Shown: positions 42,293-51,731, counted from the first letter of the stretch. The stretch is DNA of 52,506 nt from Acidimicrobiaceae bacterium (GCA_002729125.1 PBTQ01000074.1:1-52506); one strand, 5' to 3'. The notes: generated by a model not told the origin, from the sequence alone. Program-made: numbers and translations.

Positions 42293-43348
42293 TCAGGGCG
42301 TTGCTGTCGTCCGTCGGAAGAGTTCGGTTTCGGCGGCGTCGTAGGGGCGGCCGTCCTGGTGAAAGAGCTCGTGGAACCACGGCTCGTCATCCGTGACGGG
42401 TTCCATCCACGAGGTCCACGGGAATCGGGTCTGTGTCCGGCCGTCGACCAGTCCCCAGTTGATCGCGCCAACACCACGACCTCGGAAGACCGGCAAGAGA
42501 TCGACGGTCGACCCGGCCGTTCGAGCCAGCCATTCGGTGCACACGAGCGGCCGCCCGCGTGACTCAAGCGCGTCGATCAGGGCGTTGAGCGGTCCCGCGG
42601 GCTCGTAGCAGTGAAACGTGATGATGTCGCTGTTGGCGAGCGCGACCTCGTTGAGCGGTCCGGGAACGATCCGGTGCTCGTCGTCGTATTCCCACACCCC
42701 GACGCTCAGGGGCTGGCTGGGCGCCACCGACCGCGCCCAACGGAACACCTCGGCCACGAGCGCCGCAGACGACGCCTCCTTGGCCTTGCGTGAACCGCCG
42801 AGGATCGTGTCGCGATCGATCTGATCCGGTTCGTTGAACAGATCCCAGAGAACGATGCGGTCGTCGTCGGCGAAGCGGGTCAGCGTCTCGAAGACATAGG
42901 GCTCGAGCCGGTGCCATCTGGTGGGGTCGTCCATCGTCGGCCGCCCGGGCGACTGCACCCACACCGAATTGTGAAGACGGGGTGTGGGTTCTGGCTGCGG
43001 ACCCAGCTCTGGCTCGGGGTGCCACACCCCGTCGAAAAGAACCGGCATGGTAGCGATGCCGTGACCGTGGGCCATCGCAACGATCCGCTCGACCCGGTCG
43101 AGGAAGGCCTTACCCTCTGCCTCGAACATGAGGTCGTGGAGGTATAGGCGGATGACGTTCATCCCGAGGCCTCCAGCCCAGGCGAGCTCGCGATCGATCG
43201 TCTCGGGGTCAAAGGTCTCGCGCTGCCATAACTCAAGCGGGTTCCCCGCCGTCGACGGGGTGAAGTTGCAGCCGACCAGCCAACCGGACCGTTTCGCCCA
43301 GGCGTGCGCCTGGTCTGTACTCCATCGTCCCTCGATTGGTGTGGCCAT
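42293..43348 (-). CDS. GH5-like glycoside hydrolase (cellulase/mannanase clan A fold)
   Basis: A 351-aa TIM-barrel glycosidase. The start motif is WLVGCNFTPSTA, then MNVIRLYLHDLMFE. Acid/base Glu is in VLWDLFNEPDQID, with HCYEPAGPL, and the candidate nucleophile Glu is in PLVCTEWLART. INWGLVDGRTQT ends the barrel. It lacks a signal peptide and carbohydrate-binding module, which suggests action on imported oligosaccharides. It starts just after cysS and could share its transcript. Specificity is not inferable. Confidence 0.78.
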   Translation of the reverse strand: MATPIEGRWSTDQAHAWAKRSGWLVGCNFTPSTAGNPLELWQRETFDPETIDRELAWAGGLGMNVIRLYLHDLMFEAEGKAFLDRVERIVAMAHGHGIATMPVLFDGVWHPEPELGPQPEPTPRLHNSVWVQSPGRPTMDDPTRWHRLEPYVFETLTRFADDDRIVLWDLFNEPDQIDRDTILGGSRKAKEASSAALVAEVFRWARSVAPSQPLSVGVWEYDDEHRIVPGPLNEVALANSDIITFHCYEPAGPLNALIDALESRGRPLVCTEWLARTAGSTVDLLPVFRGRGVGAINWGLVDGRTQTRFPWTSWMEPVTDDEPWFHELFHQDGRPYDAAETELFRRTTATP

Positions 43349-43357
43349 GAGGTCTCC

Positions 43358-44746
43358 TCAGCCCCGGTGCCAGACCGGACCGTTTGGTGTGTCCTCAACC
43401 ACGATGCCGCGGGCCGTGAGTACGTCGCGAATCCGGTCCGCCTCTGCGAAGTCCTTGTTCGCCCGGGCTTCGTTGCGGGCCGAGACCAGCGCATCGATCT
43501 CGGGATCGCCGCCGTCACTCCCGGAGCCGAGCCCATCGGGCTCGACACCGAGCCCCATCGCTCCGGCGAGGTCGATCGCTGTCGCCACTAGCGTCGCCGC
43601 AGAATCTTCTCCTTCGTCCAGCGCTGCGTTGGCGCGACGGATCGTCTCGAACATCGTGGCGATACCTTCGGGGGTTGCGAGGTCGTCGTCCATGGCGGCC
43701 GTGAACGCAGCGATGGCAGTGGCGTCCCGCTCGGAGCCGTCGAGCGCCACACCGGCACCGGACGCTTTTCGAGCCATCGCATCGAGCCGCTTCAGGCCCT
43801 CGCGCGACTGGGCCATCACCTCAAGATTGAGCTCCATCACCTTGCGGTAGTGGGTCTGGAGCAGAGCGAGTCGCAATGCACGTGCGTTGTCGGGGTGTTC
43901 GTCCAGGAGCGCTTGGATGGTGGTGAAGTTGCCGAGGGACTTCGACATCTTTTCGCCGCTGATGTTGAGCATCGCGTTATGGGCCCAGTGCCGGGCGAAG
44001 TCGCGGCCAGCAGCGATCGCTTCTGCGCGTTCGTTGGTGTGGTGGGGGAAGACGAGATCGTTCCCACCGCCGTGAAGATCAAAGCCGTCGCCGAGGATGC
44101 CGAGGCTCATCGCCACGCACTCGATGTGCCAGCCAGGACGGCCATCGCCCCATGGAGAGGGCCACGTCGGCTCGCCGGGCTTGGCCGCCTTCCAAAGAGC
44201 GAAGTCGAGTGGGTCTTCTTTGGTGTCGTCGACCTCGACCCGGGCACCGGCACCCTCGCGGAGATCGTCGAGCGAACGGTGGACGAGGTCGCCGTAGCCA
44301 TCGACGGTGTGAACCCGGAGATAGACACCGGAGTCGTTGGCGTAGGCCGAGCCGTTGTCGATCAAAGTCTGGATGAACTCGACCATCTCGTCGACGTACT
44401 CGGTCGCATGCGGCCGATCGTGGGGGCGCAGAATGCCCAACGCGTCCATGACATCGTCGTAGACCTGCTTCCACTCGGCGGCGACGGCCGACTCGGTGGT
44501 GTTCTCGGCCTGGGCGCGGGCGATGATCTTGTCGTCGATGTCGGTGACGTTGGCGACATGGTGCACCGCCAGCCCGCGCCATTCGAAGTAGCGGCGCAGG
44601 ACGTCGTAGGTCATGGCCTGGCGGGCGTGGCCGAGGTGGGGGTGGTCGTAGACCGTTGGTCCGCACGCGTACAGCGAGACCTTGCCTTCGTCGCGTTGTA
44701 CGAGCGGACGAACGTCGCCGGTCAGCGTGTCGTAGAGGCGGATCAC
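43358..44746 (-). CDS. cysS: Cysteinyl-tRNA synthetase
   Basis: A class I synthetase (462 aa) charging tRNA-Cys. The zinc/HIGH region is [34 protein letters not shown] and [14 protein letters not shown] complete the zinc and cysteine site. [11 protein letters not shown] is the KMSKS loop. The anticodon-binding C-terminus ends with [18 protein letters not shown]. The GTG start at 44746 lies 20 bp after the stop of the MshC homologue. Confidence 0.96.
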   Translation of the reverse strand: MIRLYDTLTGDVRPLVQRDEGKVSLYACGPTVYDHPHLGHARQAMTYDVLRRYFEWRGLAVHHVANVTDIDDKIIARAQAENTTESAVAAEWKQVYDDVMDALGILRPHDRPHATEYVDEMVEFIQTLIDNGSAYANDSGVYLRVHTVDGYGDLVHRSLDDLREGAGARVEVDDTKEDPLDFALWKAAKPGEPTWPSPWGDGRPGWHIECVAMSLGILGDGFDLHGGGNDLVFPHHTNERAEAIAAGRDFARHWAHNAMLNISGEKMSKSLGNFTTIQALLDEHPDNARALRLALLQTHYRKVMELNLEVMAQSREGLKRLDAMARKASGAGVALDGSERDATAIAAFTAAMDDDLATPEGIATMFETIRRANAALDEGEDSAATLVATAIDLAGAMGLGVEPDGLGSGSDGGDPEIDALVSARNEARANKDFAEADRIRDVLTARGIVVEDTPNGPVWHRG

Positions 44747-44766
44747 GATGGACTCTCTCGTGTGGG

Positions 44767-45969
44767 TCAGATGAGGGGGGATGGGGTTGCGTCGAGTTCA
44801 ACCCCGACCAGGGCGCCGAGTTCACGCAGAAGCGTAGGCGCCGCCGGGTCGTCACCGCCCTCGAGAATCGCATCGGCGAGTCCCATCAGAGCATGAAGGG
44901 CGGTGGGGGCGTCAAGGTCGTTGTCGAGCGCGGTGCGGGCGCGATCGGCGAACGGTTCGGGATTGGGGCCGGTGGAGGCGTGGGCCGCCCGGTGAAGCCG
45001 ATCGAGCATCTCTGACGCAGCGTCGATGTCGCTGTCGAACCACTCCCAGTCACGGCGGTAGTGGTGTCGCATGAGCGCAAGGCGGATTGCTCGCGGGTCG
45101 GCGGTCTTGACCAACTCGCTGACAAAGACGAGGTTCCCGAGCGACTTCGACATCTTCGTGCCCTGGTAGGCGACCATCCCGGCGTGCATCCAGTGTTTCA
45201 CGAAGGTGACTCCGTTGGCTGCTTCGCTCTGGGCGCGGCTGCACTCGTGGTGCGGGAAGATCAGATCGGAGCCTCCGCCGTGGAGGTCGAGGGTGGGGCC
45301 GAGCGTGCCTTTCGACATCGCCGAGCACTCGATGTGCCAGCCGGGTCGCCCCGGACCCCACGGCGATGGCCATGACGGTTCGTCGTCGAGTGATGGTTGC
45401 CAGAGGATGAAGTCGAGTGGGTTGCGCTGGCGGGGATCGTCGGGGTGGCCGCCTCGTTCGGTCGCGTACTCCACCATGGTCGATTCGTCGTAGCCCGATA
45501 TTGCGCCGAAGGAGTCAAAGGTGGCCACGTCGAAGAAGACCGTTGCGTCGACCACATAGGTGTGTCCCTTCGCCTCCAGCGTCTCGACAATCTCGACCAT
45601 CTCGGCCACCCAATTCGTGGCGTGAGGTTCGGCGAAGACCGGGCGGGCGTTGAGGGCGATCATGTCGCCGTGGAATCGAGCGGTCTCTTCGGCGGCGAGT
45701 TCGAGGAAGTCAACACCGAGTTCTCTGGCCTTGGGCAGGATGGAATCGTCGACGTCGGTGATGTTGCGCACCAACTTCACCTCATGGCCGAGGTCCTCAA
45801 GCCGGCGGATCAGGAGGTCGTAGGTGAGATAGGTGTTCGCGTGGCCGAGATGGGTGGAGTCGTACGGGGTGATACCGCAGACGTACATCTTCACCTCGTG
45901 TCCCGGTTCGAACGGGACGACCTCCCCCCGGGCCGTGTCGAAGAGCTGCACGTCGGCCACGGTAGCCAC
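44767..45969 (-). CDS. mshC: CysS paralogue, mycothiol biosynthesis ligase MshC
   Basis: A 400-aa relative of CysS. The segments MYVCGITPYDSTHLGHANTY, LVRNITDVDDSILPKA, DLHGGGSDLIFPHHECS and TKMSKSLGN match MshC, which joins cysteine to GlcN-inositol to make mycothiol. The fold stops short of the tRNA anticodon-binding domain seen in CysS, which fits MshC. GTG 45960 is an alternative start with better spacing to AGGTGG. It is the first gene of a unit with cysS, with tRNA-Arg upstream. Confidence 0.8.
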   Translation of the reverse strand: MATVADVQLFDTARGEVVPFEPGHEVKMYVCGITPYDSTHLGHANTYLTYDLLIRRLEDLGHEVKLVRNITDVDDSILPKARELGVDFLELAAEETARFHGDMIALNARPVFAEPHATNWVAEMVEIVETLEAKGHTYVVDATVFFDVATFDSFGAISGYDESTMVEYATERGGHPDDPRQRNPLDFILWQPSLDDEPSWPSPWGPGRPGWHIECSAMSKGTLGPTLDLHGGGSDLIFPHHECSRAQSEAANGVTFVKHWMHAGMVAYQGTKMSKSLGNLVFVSELVKTADPRAIRLALMRHHYRRDWEWFDSDIDAASEMLDRLHRAAHASTGPNPEPFADRARTALDNDLDAPTALHALMGLADAILEGGDDPAAPTLLRELGALVGVELDATPSPLI

Positions 45970-46040
45970 CTGAGGTAGAGGTCATGCGTTCCTTGTCGCG
46001 CTGTGGCAAAGGTGCGGAGAATGGCAACGCGTTCGGAGGG

Positions 46041-46113
46041 CGCCCCCGGCAGGAATCGAACCTGCGACGCACGGTTTAGGAAACCGACGCTCTATCCACT
46101 GAGCTACGGGGGC
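46041..46113 (-). tRNA. tRNA-Arg (anticodon CCT)
   Basis: A 73-nt cloverleaf on the minus strand: acceptor GCCCCCG/CGGGGGC, D-stem GCTC/GAGC, T-arm GCAGG-TTCGAAT-CCTGC, and anticodon loop TTCCTAA with CCT. The first anticodon-stem pair is a T-T mismatch. The discriminator base is G, and CCA is not encoded. It decodes AGG. Confidence 0.95.
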
Positions 46114-46220
46114 GGGGATGGCGCGAAACGCGGCGCGAAACTGCGCTGCTGGGTCCGTCCCCATGTGTTGCTGAGGCTATCGGCGTGCTTCGAGGCGCGC
46201 TGTGGCCTGCCGTGCCCAGT

Positions 46221-46859
46221 TCATGCGCCCACTGCGGTGGTGGGGTTCCCTCGGCGCCGTATTCGTCGAAGCGTGCCGACGATAGCGATCGCCAAAAGGA
46301 CCCCTCCCCAGCGGTAGGGCTCGGCAAAGAGCCAGTCACCGACCGATGCGCCGACGAGCACCACCAGCACAACACTCGGGATGATCCCGATCGCCGTGCC
46401 GAGGAAGAACGGCGTGAGCCGGACCGAACTGACCCCGAGCAGCCAGTCAGCCGGAGTTATCTGGCCGGTGAACAGTCGAAGCACCGCCACCTCCCGCACA
46501 CCGCCCTGAGCGACGCGACCGTCCCAGGCCCGGAGCCGATCGGTCAACCGCTGCTGGGCCCAGTCCTGGGCGGCCCACCGGGCGAACGCGAACGCAATGA
46601 AGCTCGCCCCCATGTTGCCGACCCACGACACGGCGATCGCTGCCGGCGCCGACCAGACCAGCGATGCCGGGACCATGAAAACAGGCCCCGGGAGCAGGAG
46701 GGGTTGCAGGACCCACATCGTCACCACGAAGACAAGCGGGCCCAGCCAGCCCCGCTCGACGAGCAAGGCCTCCACATCGCTCGCCGAGACCGCCTGGTTG
46801 AGTATGACGGCCACGGCCACGGCCAAGATCACGACCACAAGAGCAGACACTCGGCGCAC
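46221..46859 (-). CDS. VTT-domain (TVP38/TMEM64, DedA-like) membrane protein
   Basis: A polytopic membrane protein (about 212 aa from GTG 46859) with a VTT/SNARE-associated core: LGPLVFVVTMWVLQPLLLPG, SWVGNMGASFIAFAFARW, VLRLFTGQITPADWLLG and LGTAIGIIPSVVLVVLVGASV. Family members work in lipid transport or membrane homeostasis. Starts at GTG 46940 and TTG 46868 are possible, and none has a good ribosome site. Confidence 0.75.
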   Translation of the reverse strand: MRRVSALVVVILAVAVAVILNQAVSASDVEALLVERGWLGPLVFVVTMWVLQPLLLPGPVFMVPASLVWSAPAAIAVSWVGNMGASFIAFAFARWAAQDWAQQRLTDRLRAWDGRVAQGGVREVAVLRLFTGQITPADWLLGVSSVRLTPFFLGTAIGIIPSVVLVVLVGASVGDWLFAEPYRWGGVLLAIAIVGTLRRIRRRGNPTTAVGA

Positions 46860-47042
46860 GGTCGTCAAGTATGCCGCCGACGAACCGGCCCCCCAGCCGA
46901 GGCACTTCCCACGTTCAGTTGAGGCGCCGTCCTTCCGCACGCGGTGTTGTCACGGCGCTAATCTTCGCTTCGCCCGTGGCCCGCAACTCAGCGACGCCAG
47001 TGAGTTGTTCGCGAGGGCTGCATTTACCGAGAGGGGATCTTT

Positions 47043-48488
47043 GTGACCACGAGCAAAACCGGCGCTCATCTGATCGACGGCGAGTGGGTTACCAGCTCCG
47101 CCACCGGCATCAGCATGAATCCAGCCCGACCCGACGAGCCCGTGGGTGAGTACCCCCTGGGCGACGGCAGCACGGTTGCCGATGCCGTCGGGGCGGCGAC
47201 GGCGGCCCTCGGCGGCTGGGCGAAAACCTCCTTCGGAACCCGCGCCAAGCTCATGGAGCAGACCGCAGTCCTGATCGAGAGCCGGATCGAGGAGCTCGCC
47301 ACGCTCTGCACCCTCGAGGAAGGCAAGACGTTGCCCGAGTCGCGCGGTGAGGTCGCACTGGCGGCCGAGACGTTCCGGTTCCACGCCGGAATGGCGAAGA
47401 CCTCCACCGAGCGCATCTTTCCGTCGCCCACCCCTGGCGAAACGATCCGCACCGTCCGCAGCCCGCTCGGTGTTGTCGGCGTGATCACGCCCTGGAACTT
47501 CCCGATCCAAATCCCGGCGTGGAAGATCGCCCCCGCCCTCGCCGCAGGCAACACGGTCGTGTGGAAGCCGGCGAGCAACACACCGCTGCTTGCGGTGGCA
47601 CTCGCCCGCATCCTGCACGAGGCGGGTTTCCCGCCCGGTGTCGTCAACCTCGTGCTCGGACCCGGATCGATAGGTCAGGCCATCGTTGATGACGAGCGGG
47701 TGCACGGCATCACCTTTACCGGTTCCGTTCCGGTCGGGGTCGGGATTCGTAATGCGGTCACGGCCCGCAACGGGCGAGTGCAACTCGAACTGGGAGGTCA
47801 CAACCCGGCGATTGTGTGCGACGACGCCGACCTTGATCTCGCCGTACCCGCCATCGTCGCAGGGGCGATGGGGGCCACCGGCCAGAAGTGCACCGCAACG
47901 CGGCGCATCATTGCAACCCCAGGCATCCGCGACGAACTCACCGACCGACTGGTCTCGGCGGTTTCGACGCTGCAGGTTGGCGATGGCATGCACGCCGGCA
48001 TTGGCATCGGCCCGCTCGTCTCACCCGGTGCCCGAGCCGAGGTGGCTGAGGCCTACGACGCAGCTGTGGCTGAGGGCGCAGAGATCCTCGCCGCTGCCGA
48101 GGCACCCACGGGCGACTGCTTCTTCGCCCCAACGCTGTTCGCCGGTTCGCCCGACCTCTCGCTCGGCCGCAACGAGGTGTTCGGTCCGCTCTCGTTGGTG
48201 ATCGCAGCTGATTCCGACGATGAGGCGTTCGCCATGGCCAACGACACCGAGTTCGGTTTGTCGGCTTCCGTCTTCACCAACGACCTGTGGCGGATCGACC
48301 GTGCTTTGCACGAGCTCCAGGCAGGTGTCATCAAGATCAACGCGCCGACCACCGGCACCGAACTCCACGCGCCGTTCGGTGGAGACAAGGCGTCTTCTGG
48401 TCACGCCGCCCGCGAACAAGGCGACACCGCAGTCGATTTCTTCACCCGAACCCGCACTGCGTACATCCGGCCCGGAAGGCCGGTGTGA
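47043..48488 (+). CDS. NAD(P)-dependent aldehyde dehydrogenase, alpha-ketoglutaric semialdehyde type
   Basis: A 481-aa aldehyde dehydrogenase. Oxyanion Asn is in VVGVITPWNFPIQIPAWK. The cofactor loop is ITFTGSVPVGVGI, general base Glu is in VQLELGGHNPAIV, and the nucleophile Cys is in GATGQKCTATRR. EVFGPLSLV and SASVFTNDLW are also typical. The overall pattern is nearest to succinate/ketoglutarate semialdehyde dehydrogenases. The GTG start has GAGAGGGG upstream. No sugar-acid pathway genes are adjacent, so the substrate is uncertain. Confidence 0.9.
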   Translation: MTTSKTGAHLIDGEWVTSSATGISMNPARPDEPVGEYPLGDGSTVADAVGAATAALGGWAKTSFGTRAKLMEQTAVLIESRIEELATLCTLEEGKTLPESRGEVALAAETFRFHAGMAKTSTERIFPSPTPGETIRTVRSPLGVVGVITPWNFPIQIPAWKIAPALAAGNTVVWKPASNTPLLAVALARILHEAGFPPGVVNLVLGPGSIGQAIVDDERVHGITFTGSVPVGVGIRNAVTARNGRVQLELGGHNPAIVCDDADLDLAVPAIVAGAMGATGQKCTATRRIIATPGIRDELTDRLVSAVSTLQVGDGMHAGIGIGPLVSPGARAEVAEAYDAAVAEGAEILAAAEAPTGDCFFAPTLFAGSPDLSLGRNEVFGPLSLVIAADSDDEAFAMANDTEFGLSASVFTNDLWRIDRALHELQAGVIKINAPTTGTELHAPFGGDKASSGHAAREQGDTAVDFFTRTRTAYIRPGRPV

Positions 48489-48593
48489 GCATCGTCAGCG
48501 TCTGGATTATTGTCGATGCAGAGATGATGAAAAGCGTTCGCAACGATGCCTTCTCCGCAGCCGGCTAGGAGATCTCTACCGGTGGAGAGACCG

Positions 48594-49094
48594 ATGAGAA
48601 TGCTCCACGGAACAGGCCATATCGTCGTTGGGGTGTTGCTGCTCCCCGGCTGGCTGATTGTCGATCTCGACGATTCGTGGAGTCTGGTACCCGACCAGGT
48701 GCCTGATGCCTTGCTGCTTGCCGTGGATCGCGGCGTGGGGGCCTGGGAATTGCCGGGCGTGGGCGTTGCGCTGATCCTGGCCTGGCTGGGTGCAGCTGCA
48801 GGGCTCGGGCTCGCGTTGCGGACGGAGCGATCTGGCTGGCTCTTGATGTCCGGGCTTCTCTCGATCGTTGCGGGATCTCTCGGGGTGGCGACGATCGGCC
48901 TTCTCCTCGCCGCTTCGGTGGCGATTGGATTGCTGGTGCCCACGGACTGGGACGCATTCGACCCCGATGTGCGTGTTGGCTGGGCGGCCTACGCCTTCGT
49001 GGTCGGAAGCGGTGTCAACGCCGCCGCCGCCCTGATCATGTGGTTCCGTCAAGCTTCTCGTTTCACTTGCGACCGCACGAAACGCAGCGCGTAA
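48594..49094 (+). CDS. Four-helix membrane protein of unknown function
   Basis: A 166-aa protein with helices at about 5-20, 50-70, 80-105 and 130-150 (IVVGVLLLPGWLIV, VALILAWLGAAAGLGLAL, LLMSGLLSIVAGSLGVATIG, AYAFVVGSGVNAAAALIMW). I recognise no family. ATG 48594 has GGAGAGA at good spacing. The longer ORF-track start at 48546 lacks one. The 105 bp after the aldehyde dehydrogenase hold no other convincing gene. Confidence 0.6.
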   Translation: MRMLHGTGHIVVGVLLLPGWLIVDLDDSWSLVPDQVPDALLLAVDRGVGAWELPGVGVALILAWLGAAAGLGLALRTERSGWLLMSGLLSIVAGSLGVATIGLLLAASVAIGLLVPTDWDAFDPDVRVGWAAYAFVVGSGVNAAAALIMWFRQASRFTCDRTKRSA

Positions 49095-49216
49095 CCCGAC
49101 AACAGCCGGATTTCCTGCGACGGCCGAGACAATCGGCCCATCCACTTATCGAGTCCCAGCTGCCCCCTTCTCCGCACAGCTCGGCAGATCCCACTTGCGC
49201 GCCGTACCGTCATCCC

Positions 49217-49735
49217 ATGGCCGTCCCCACGTTCGAGTGCGTCACCAACGACCGAACCCTCGCCGCGACCGTCGCCGTGCACGCGGCGGCAACGATGGCG
49301 ATGGTGGGTCTGATCTGGACGGTGCAGGTCGTGCACTATCCGCTGTTCGAGAGCGTCGGTGCGGAGGCGTATCCGAACTATCAGAGCCGCCACATCGATC
49401 GCATCGGGGCTGTGCTCGTCGTGCCGTGGGGGTTGGAAGGCCTGTCGATCGTCGCCCTGCTCGTGCTTGCACGAGAGCGGAAGATGCGGGTGCTCGCCGT
49501 CGTCGGGGCTGCGTTGATGGGCCTGATCCTGCTCGTGACGATGATCTGGGCAGCGCCGGTGCACGGCGAACTCCTCGATGGGTTCGATCCCGACCAGCAC
49601 GACACCCTCATGGCGTCGAACCTCGTGCGGACGTTGTTGTGGACCGCCCGCGGCGGCGTGGCGATGGCGATGGTGTGGGTACTGCTCGATCGGCCAACGG
49701 ACTCGGTCACGAAGACGACGCGAGCAGGGTTTTGA
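49217..49735 (+). CDS. Four-helix membrane protein of unknown function
   Basis: A 172-aa protein with helices at about residues 15-40, 70-90, 100-120 and 145-165. A loop between the first two helices, VVHYPLFESVGAEAYPNYQSRH, recurs in small uncharacterised membrane proteins. ATG 49217 is chosen. The ORF-track start at 49040 overlaps the previous gene. Its last 29 bases overlap the end of the convergent regulator gene. Confidence 0.6.
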   Translation: MAVPTFECVTNDRTLAATVAVHAAATMAMVGLIWTVQVVHYPLFESVGAEAYPNYQSRHIDRIGAVLVVPWGLEGLSIVALLVLARERKMRVLAVVGAALMGLILLVTMIWAAPVHGELLDGFDPDQHDTLMASNLVRTLLWTARGGVAMAMVWVLLDRPTDSVTKTTRAGF

Positions 49736-50456
49736 AGCTTGGACTCGGCGCGACACCGAGATCAGCATCGAGACGCTCGGTGAAGTCGCTTGCCACCTTG
49801 GCCGCTCCGCTGGGATTGCCGGATGCCCGGAGCGCGTTCATGAGATCACGGTGCGCGCGCTCGTCGTAGGGGGCGATCCTCACGAGTTCTCGCCCGAGTT
49901 GCGCGGCCATATCGAAGTCTCGGGTCGAAAAGGAGACGTCGGCGAGGAGCCCGAGCGAACGCCGCTCCACGTGGTGCATGCGATCTCGCTCGACGTCGAG
50001 CCAATCGCGTTCGATGCCGGTGAGGAGTGGTCGACGCGAGATCGAGTAGGCAATCGAAGCGCGCCGAGCTGCTTCCCGCATGTCATTAGCGCGCAGATCA
50101 CGAAGGGCGAAGTCGATGTGATGATGGGCAAGCTCGACGTCCACGATGGTGCCCTTCGGGCGCTTGAAATTCACGCTGCCCCCTGATGAGGAGATCAGCT
50201 CACGACCATCGAGATCCAGCTCGTCGAGAGCAGCCCGCAGTCGTGACAGTGTGGCATTCAGCACCGAGTCGACCGAGCGGGGTGCCTTGCCGCCCCAGAC
50301 GTCATCGACGAGCCTTGCCCGGCTGACCGGGAAGGGGTCGATGACCAGGCGAGTGAGGAGATGGCGGCCCATCGGTCCCGGAAGTTCAGCGCCAATCACG
50401 CTTGACGAGCCGGCGATGACACGAATGTCCCCCAACAGCCGAACCTCGAGTTCCAC
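49707..50456 (-). CDS. SARP-type transcriptional regulator (winged helix plus BTAD domain)
   Basis: A 249-aa regulator. The N-terminal ~95 residues form an OmpR-type winged helix: LLGDIRVIAGSSS, HLLTRLVIDPFPVSRARLVDDVW, and SVLNATLSRLRAALDE. A bacterial transcriptional activation domain with TPR-like helices follows (VDVELAHHHIDFAL to DERAHRDLMNALRASGNPSGA). This is the short SARP layout of Actinobacteria. It lies divergent to a DUF1059-like gene, the obvious candidate target, and no biosynthetic cluster is evident nearby. The rest of the divergent gap (50457-50613) is candidate promoter sequence. Confidence 0.8.
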   Translation of the reverse strand: MELEVRLLGDIRVIAGSSSVIGAELPGPMGRHLLTRLVIDPFPVSRARLVDDVWGGKAPRSVDSVLNATLSRLRAALDELDLDGRELISSSGGSVNFKRPKGTIVDVELAHHHIDFALRDLRANDMREAARRASIAYSISRRPLLTGIERDWLDVERDRMHHVERRSLGLLADVSFSTRDFDMAAQLGRELVRIAPYDERAHRDLMNALRASGNPSGAAKVASDFTERLDADLGVAPSPSFKTLLASSS

Positions 50457-50613
50457 GAAGCAGAGCGTAGGCGAACAGGGCGCAGCGGTCGATTGGGCCG
50501 GAAGGTGTTCTTCGGCCGTTCACATGCGCGCTGCCGCAAGACAATGACAACATTGGTAAGGGAGCCTCGAGCGCTAACCCGGTTTGGCAAGCCAATCCAC
50601 CGTTCGAAATGAC

Positions 50614-50775
50614 ATGGACATGACACTCACGGTCAAGTGCTATTGCGGCGCCGTCGTCCAGACCGACAACGAAGATGAACTTGTTGCGCAGGTTTCGGCC
50701 CATGCGTTGTCAGTCCACGACGTGGACCTCTCCCGCGCCGATGTCATCGCCATGGCGAACATCGCCGAGGACTAG
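50614..50775 (+). CDS. DUF1059-like small protein
   Basis: A 53-aa protein: MTLTVKCYCGAVVQTDNEDEL, then QVSAHALSVHDVDLSRADVIAMA. The CxCG head and the Ala-His-Ala...His helix fit DUF1059 and suggest a metal site. Start ATG 50614 or 50620, both without a clear ribosome site. Function unknown. It is divergent from the SARP-type gene. Confidence 0.6.
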   Translation: MDMTLTVKCYCGAVVQTDNEDELVAQVSAHALSVHDVDLSRADVIAMANIAED

Positions 50776-50861
50776 GCGCCGAGGGTTGCGCTAAAACCCC
50801 AGAACTTCGGCCTCGGAGCCGATCAATTGTTATCAACCACCAACAGCGAGGAAAGCAGCCG

Positions 50862-51152
50862 ATGGCATTCATTCAAATAATGGAATTCGAGATGGAATCG
50901 GCTGAGGCCGTGCGTCTCCTGGAGGAGTACGCAGAGGAGGGCAAGGGGGTCTCCTACGCTCGTCGCGCCATTCTCGGGCATGATCGCAACCGTCCCGGCA
51001 CGGTCATCCAGATCATCTTCTTCGACTCCGCCGAGGAGGCCGAGATGAACAATGAACTCGAGATCACCCAGCGCGGAGGCGAGGAGTTTGCTGCCCGTGC
51101 CCTCGACGTTCAGTTCACCGACGTCGACGTCATCACCGACATCACTATCTGA
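50862..51152 (+). CDS. Small dimeric alpha/beta-barrel-like protein
   Basis: A 96-aa protein with a strand-helix-strand-strand-helix-strand pattern: FIQIMEFEM, AVRLLEEYAEEG, RRAILGHDRNRPGTVIQIIFF, EEAEMNNELEITQRGGEEFAARA, DVQFTDVDVITDITI. This resembles an ABM/EthD-like ferredoxin-fold dimer. ATG 50862 has a GAGGAAAG ribosome site. It is second in line after the DUF1059-like gene. No specific function can be assigned. Confidence 0.6.
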   Translation: MAFIQIMEFEMESAEAVRLLEEYAEEGKGVSYARRAILGHDRNRPGTVIQIIFFDSAEEAEMNNELEITQRGGEEFAARALDVQFTDVDVITDITI

Positions 51153-51306
51153 ACTCGTGAGGTGTCCCGCCTACGGGATCGCCTAGTAGACGATGTCGTA
51201 TGGGTTTTCAGCGATGCGAGTGAAGGCGGAGAACCCGGAGGTCCTAAAAATGGCGCGCGAACCGGATTAGCCGACTTGGTTTCTGCGACGAGCGGCAATG
51301 TCGTGA

Positions 51307-51348
51307 ACGCGAAGGGGGAGGGGTCGCAAGACCCCTCCCCCTTCGCGT
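51307..51348. terminator. Bidirectional terminator hairpin, perfect 19-bp stem
   Basis: ACGCGAAGGGGGAGGGGTC pairs perfectly with GACCCCTCCCCCTTCGCGT around a GCAA tetraloop. It lies between a plus-strand gene ending at 51152 and a minus-strand gene ending at 51363. There is no T-tract on either side. The stretch 51153-51306 holds nothing else recognisable. Confidence 0.8.
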
Positions 51349-51362
51349 ATGACGTCGGTTGG

Positions 51363-51731
51363 TCAGTCGTAGATCGCCAGGACTTGGGCGAGCGTGATCA
51401 GGCCGATGACGAGAAGGTTCACCACCCTGAACACAACGATTGGTGCTTTCGCCATCACCGCCCCGAACGGCGTGGATGCCACCACTGCGGGCATCGACTT
51501 CTGCAGTGCGGCGAAGTCTTGGAAGATGCCATCCCACCAGATGATCACCCAGAGCGAACCGAGGACGACGAAAGTGGCCAAGGCCAACTTGATGCTGTCA
51601 CTCAGCGCCGACACGTCCCCGAAGACGAGCATCGCAAGCGTGGCCGAGACCGCGGCCGTGTACGGAAAGATGATCGCACGGCCATCTGCCGCCCGGGTCT
51701 CAATGACCGTTGTCCAGGTCTTCTCATCCAT
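51363..51731 (-). CDS. Small three-helix membrane protein of unknown function
   Basis: A 122-aa protein. After a short polar N-terminus (MDEKTWTTVIETRAADGRA) come helices AAVSATLAMLVFG, IKLALATFVVLGSLWVIIWW, and VFRVVNLLVIGLITLAQVLA. ATG 51731 has a GGAGG ten bases upstream. The ORF-track start at 52046 is antisense shadow. It follows the 205-aa barrel-like gene on the same strand by 56 bp, so they may form one unit. Confidence 0.6.
   Translation of the reverse strand: MDEKTWTTVIETRAADGRAIIFPYTAAVSATLAMLVFGDVSALSDSIKLALATFVVLGSLWVIIWWDGIFQDFAALQKSMPAVVASTPFGAVMAKAPIVVFRVVNLLVIGLITLAQVLAIYD

Noticed and set aside
48485-48568. 27-codon ORF overlapping the aldehyde dehydrogenase stop (GTGA)
   Set aside because: It has a coupled start but no recognisable sequence and no independent ribosome site, so it is likely chance.
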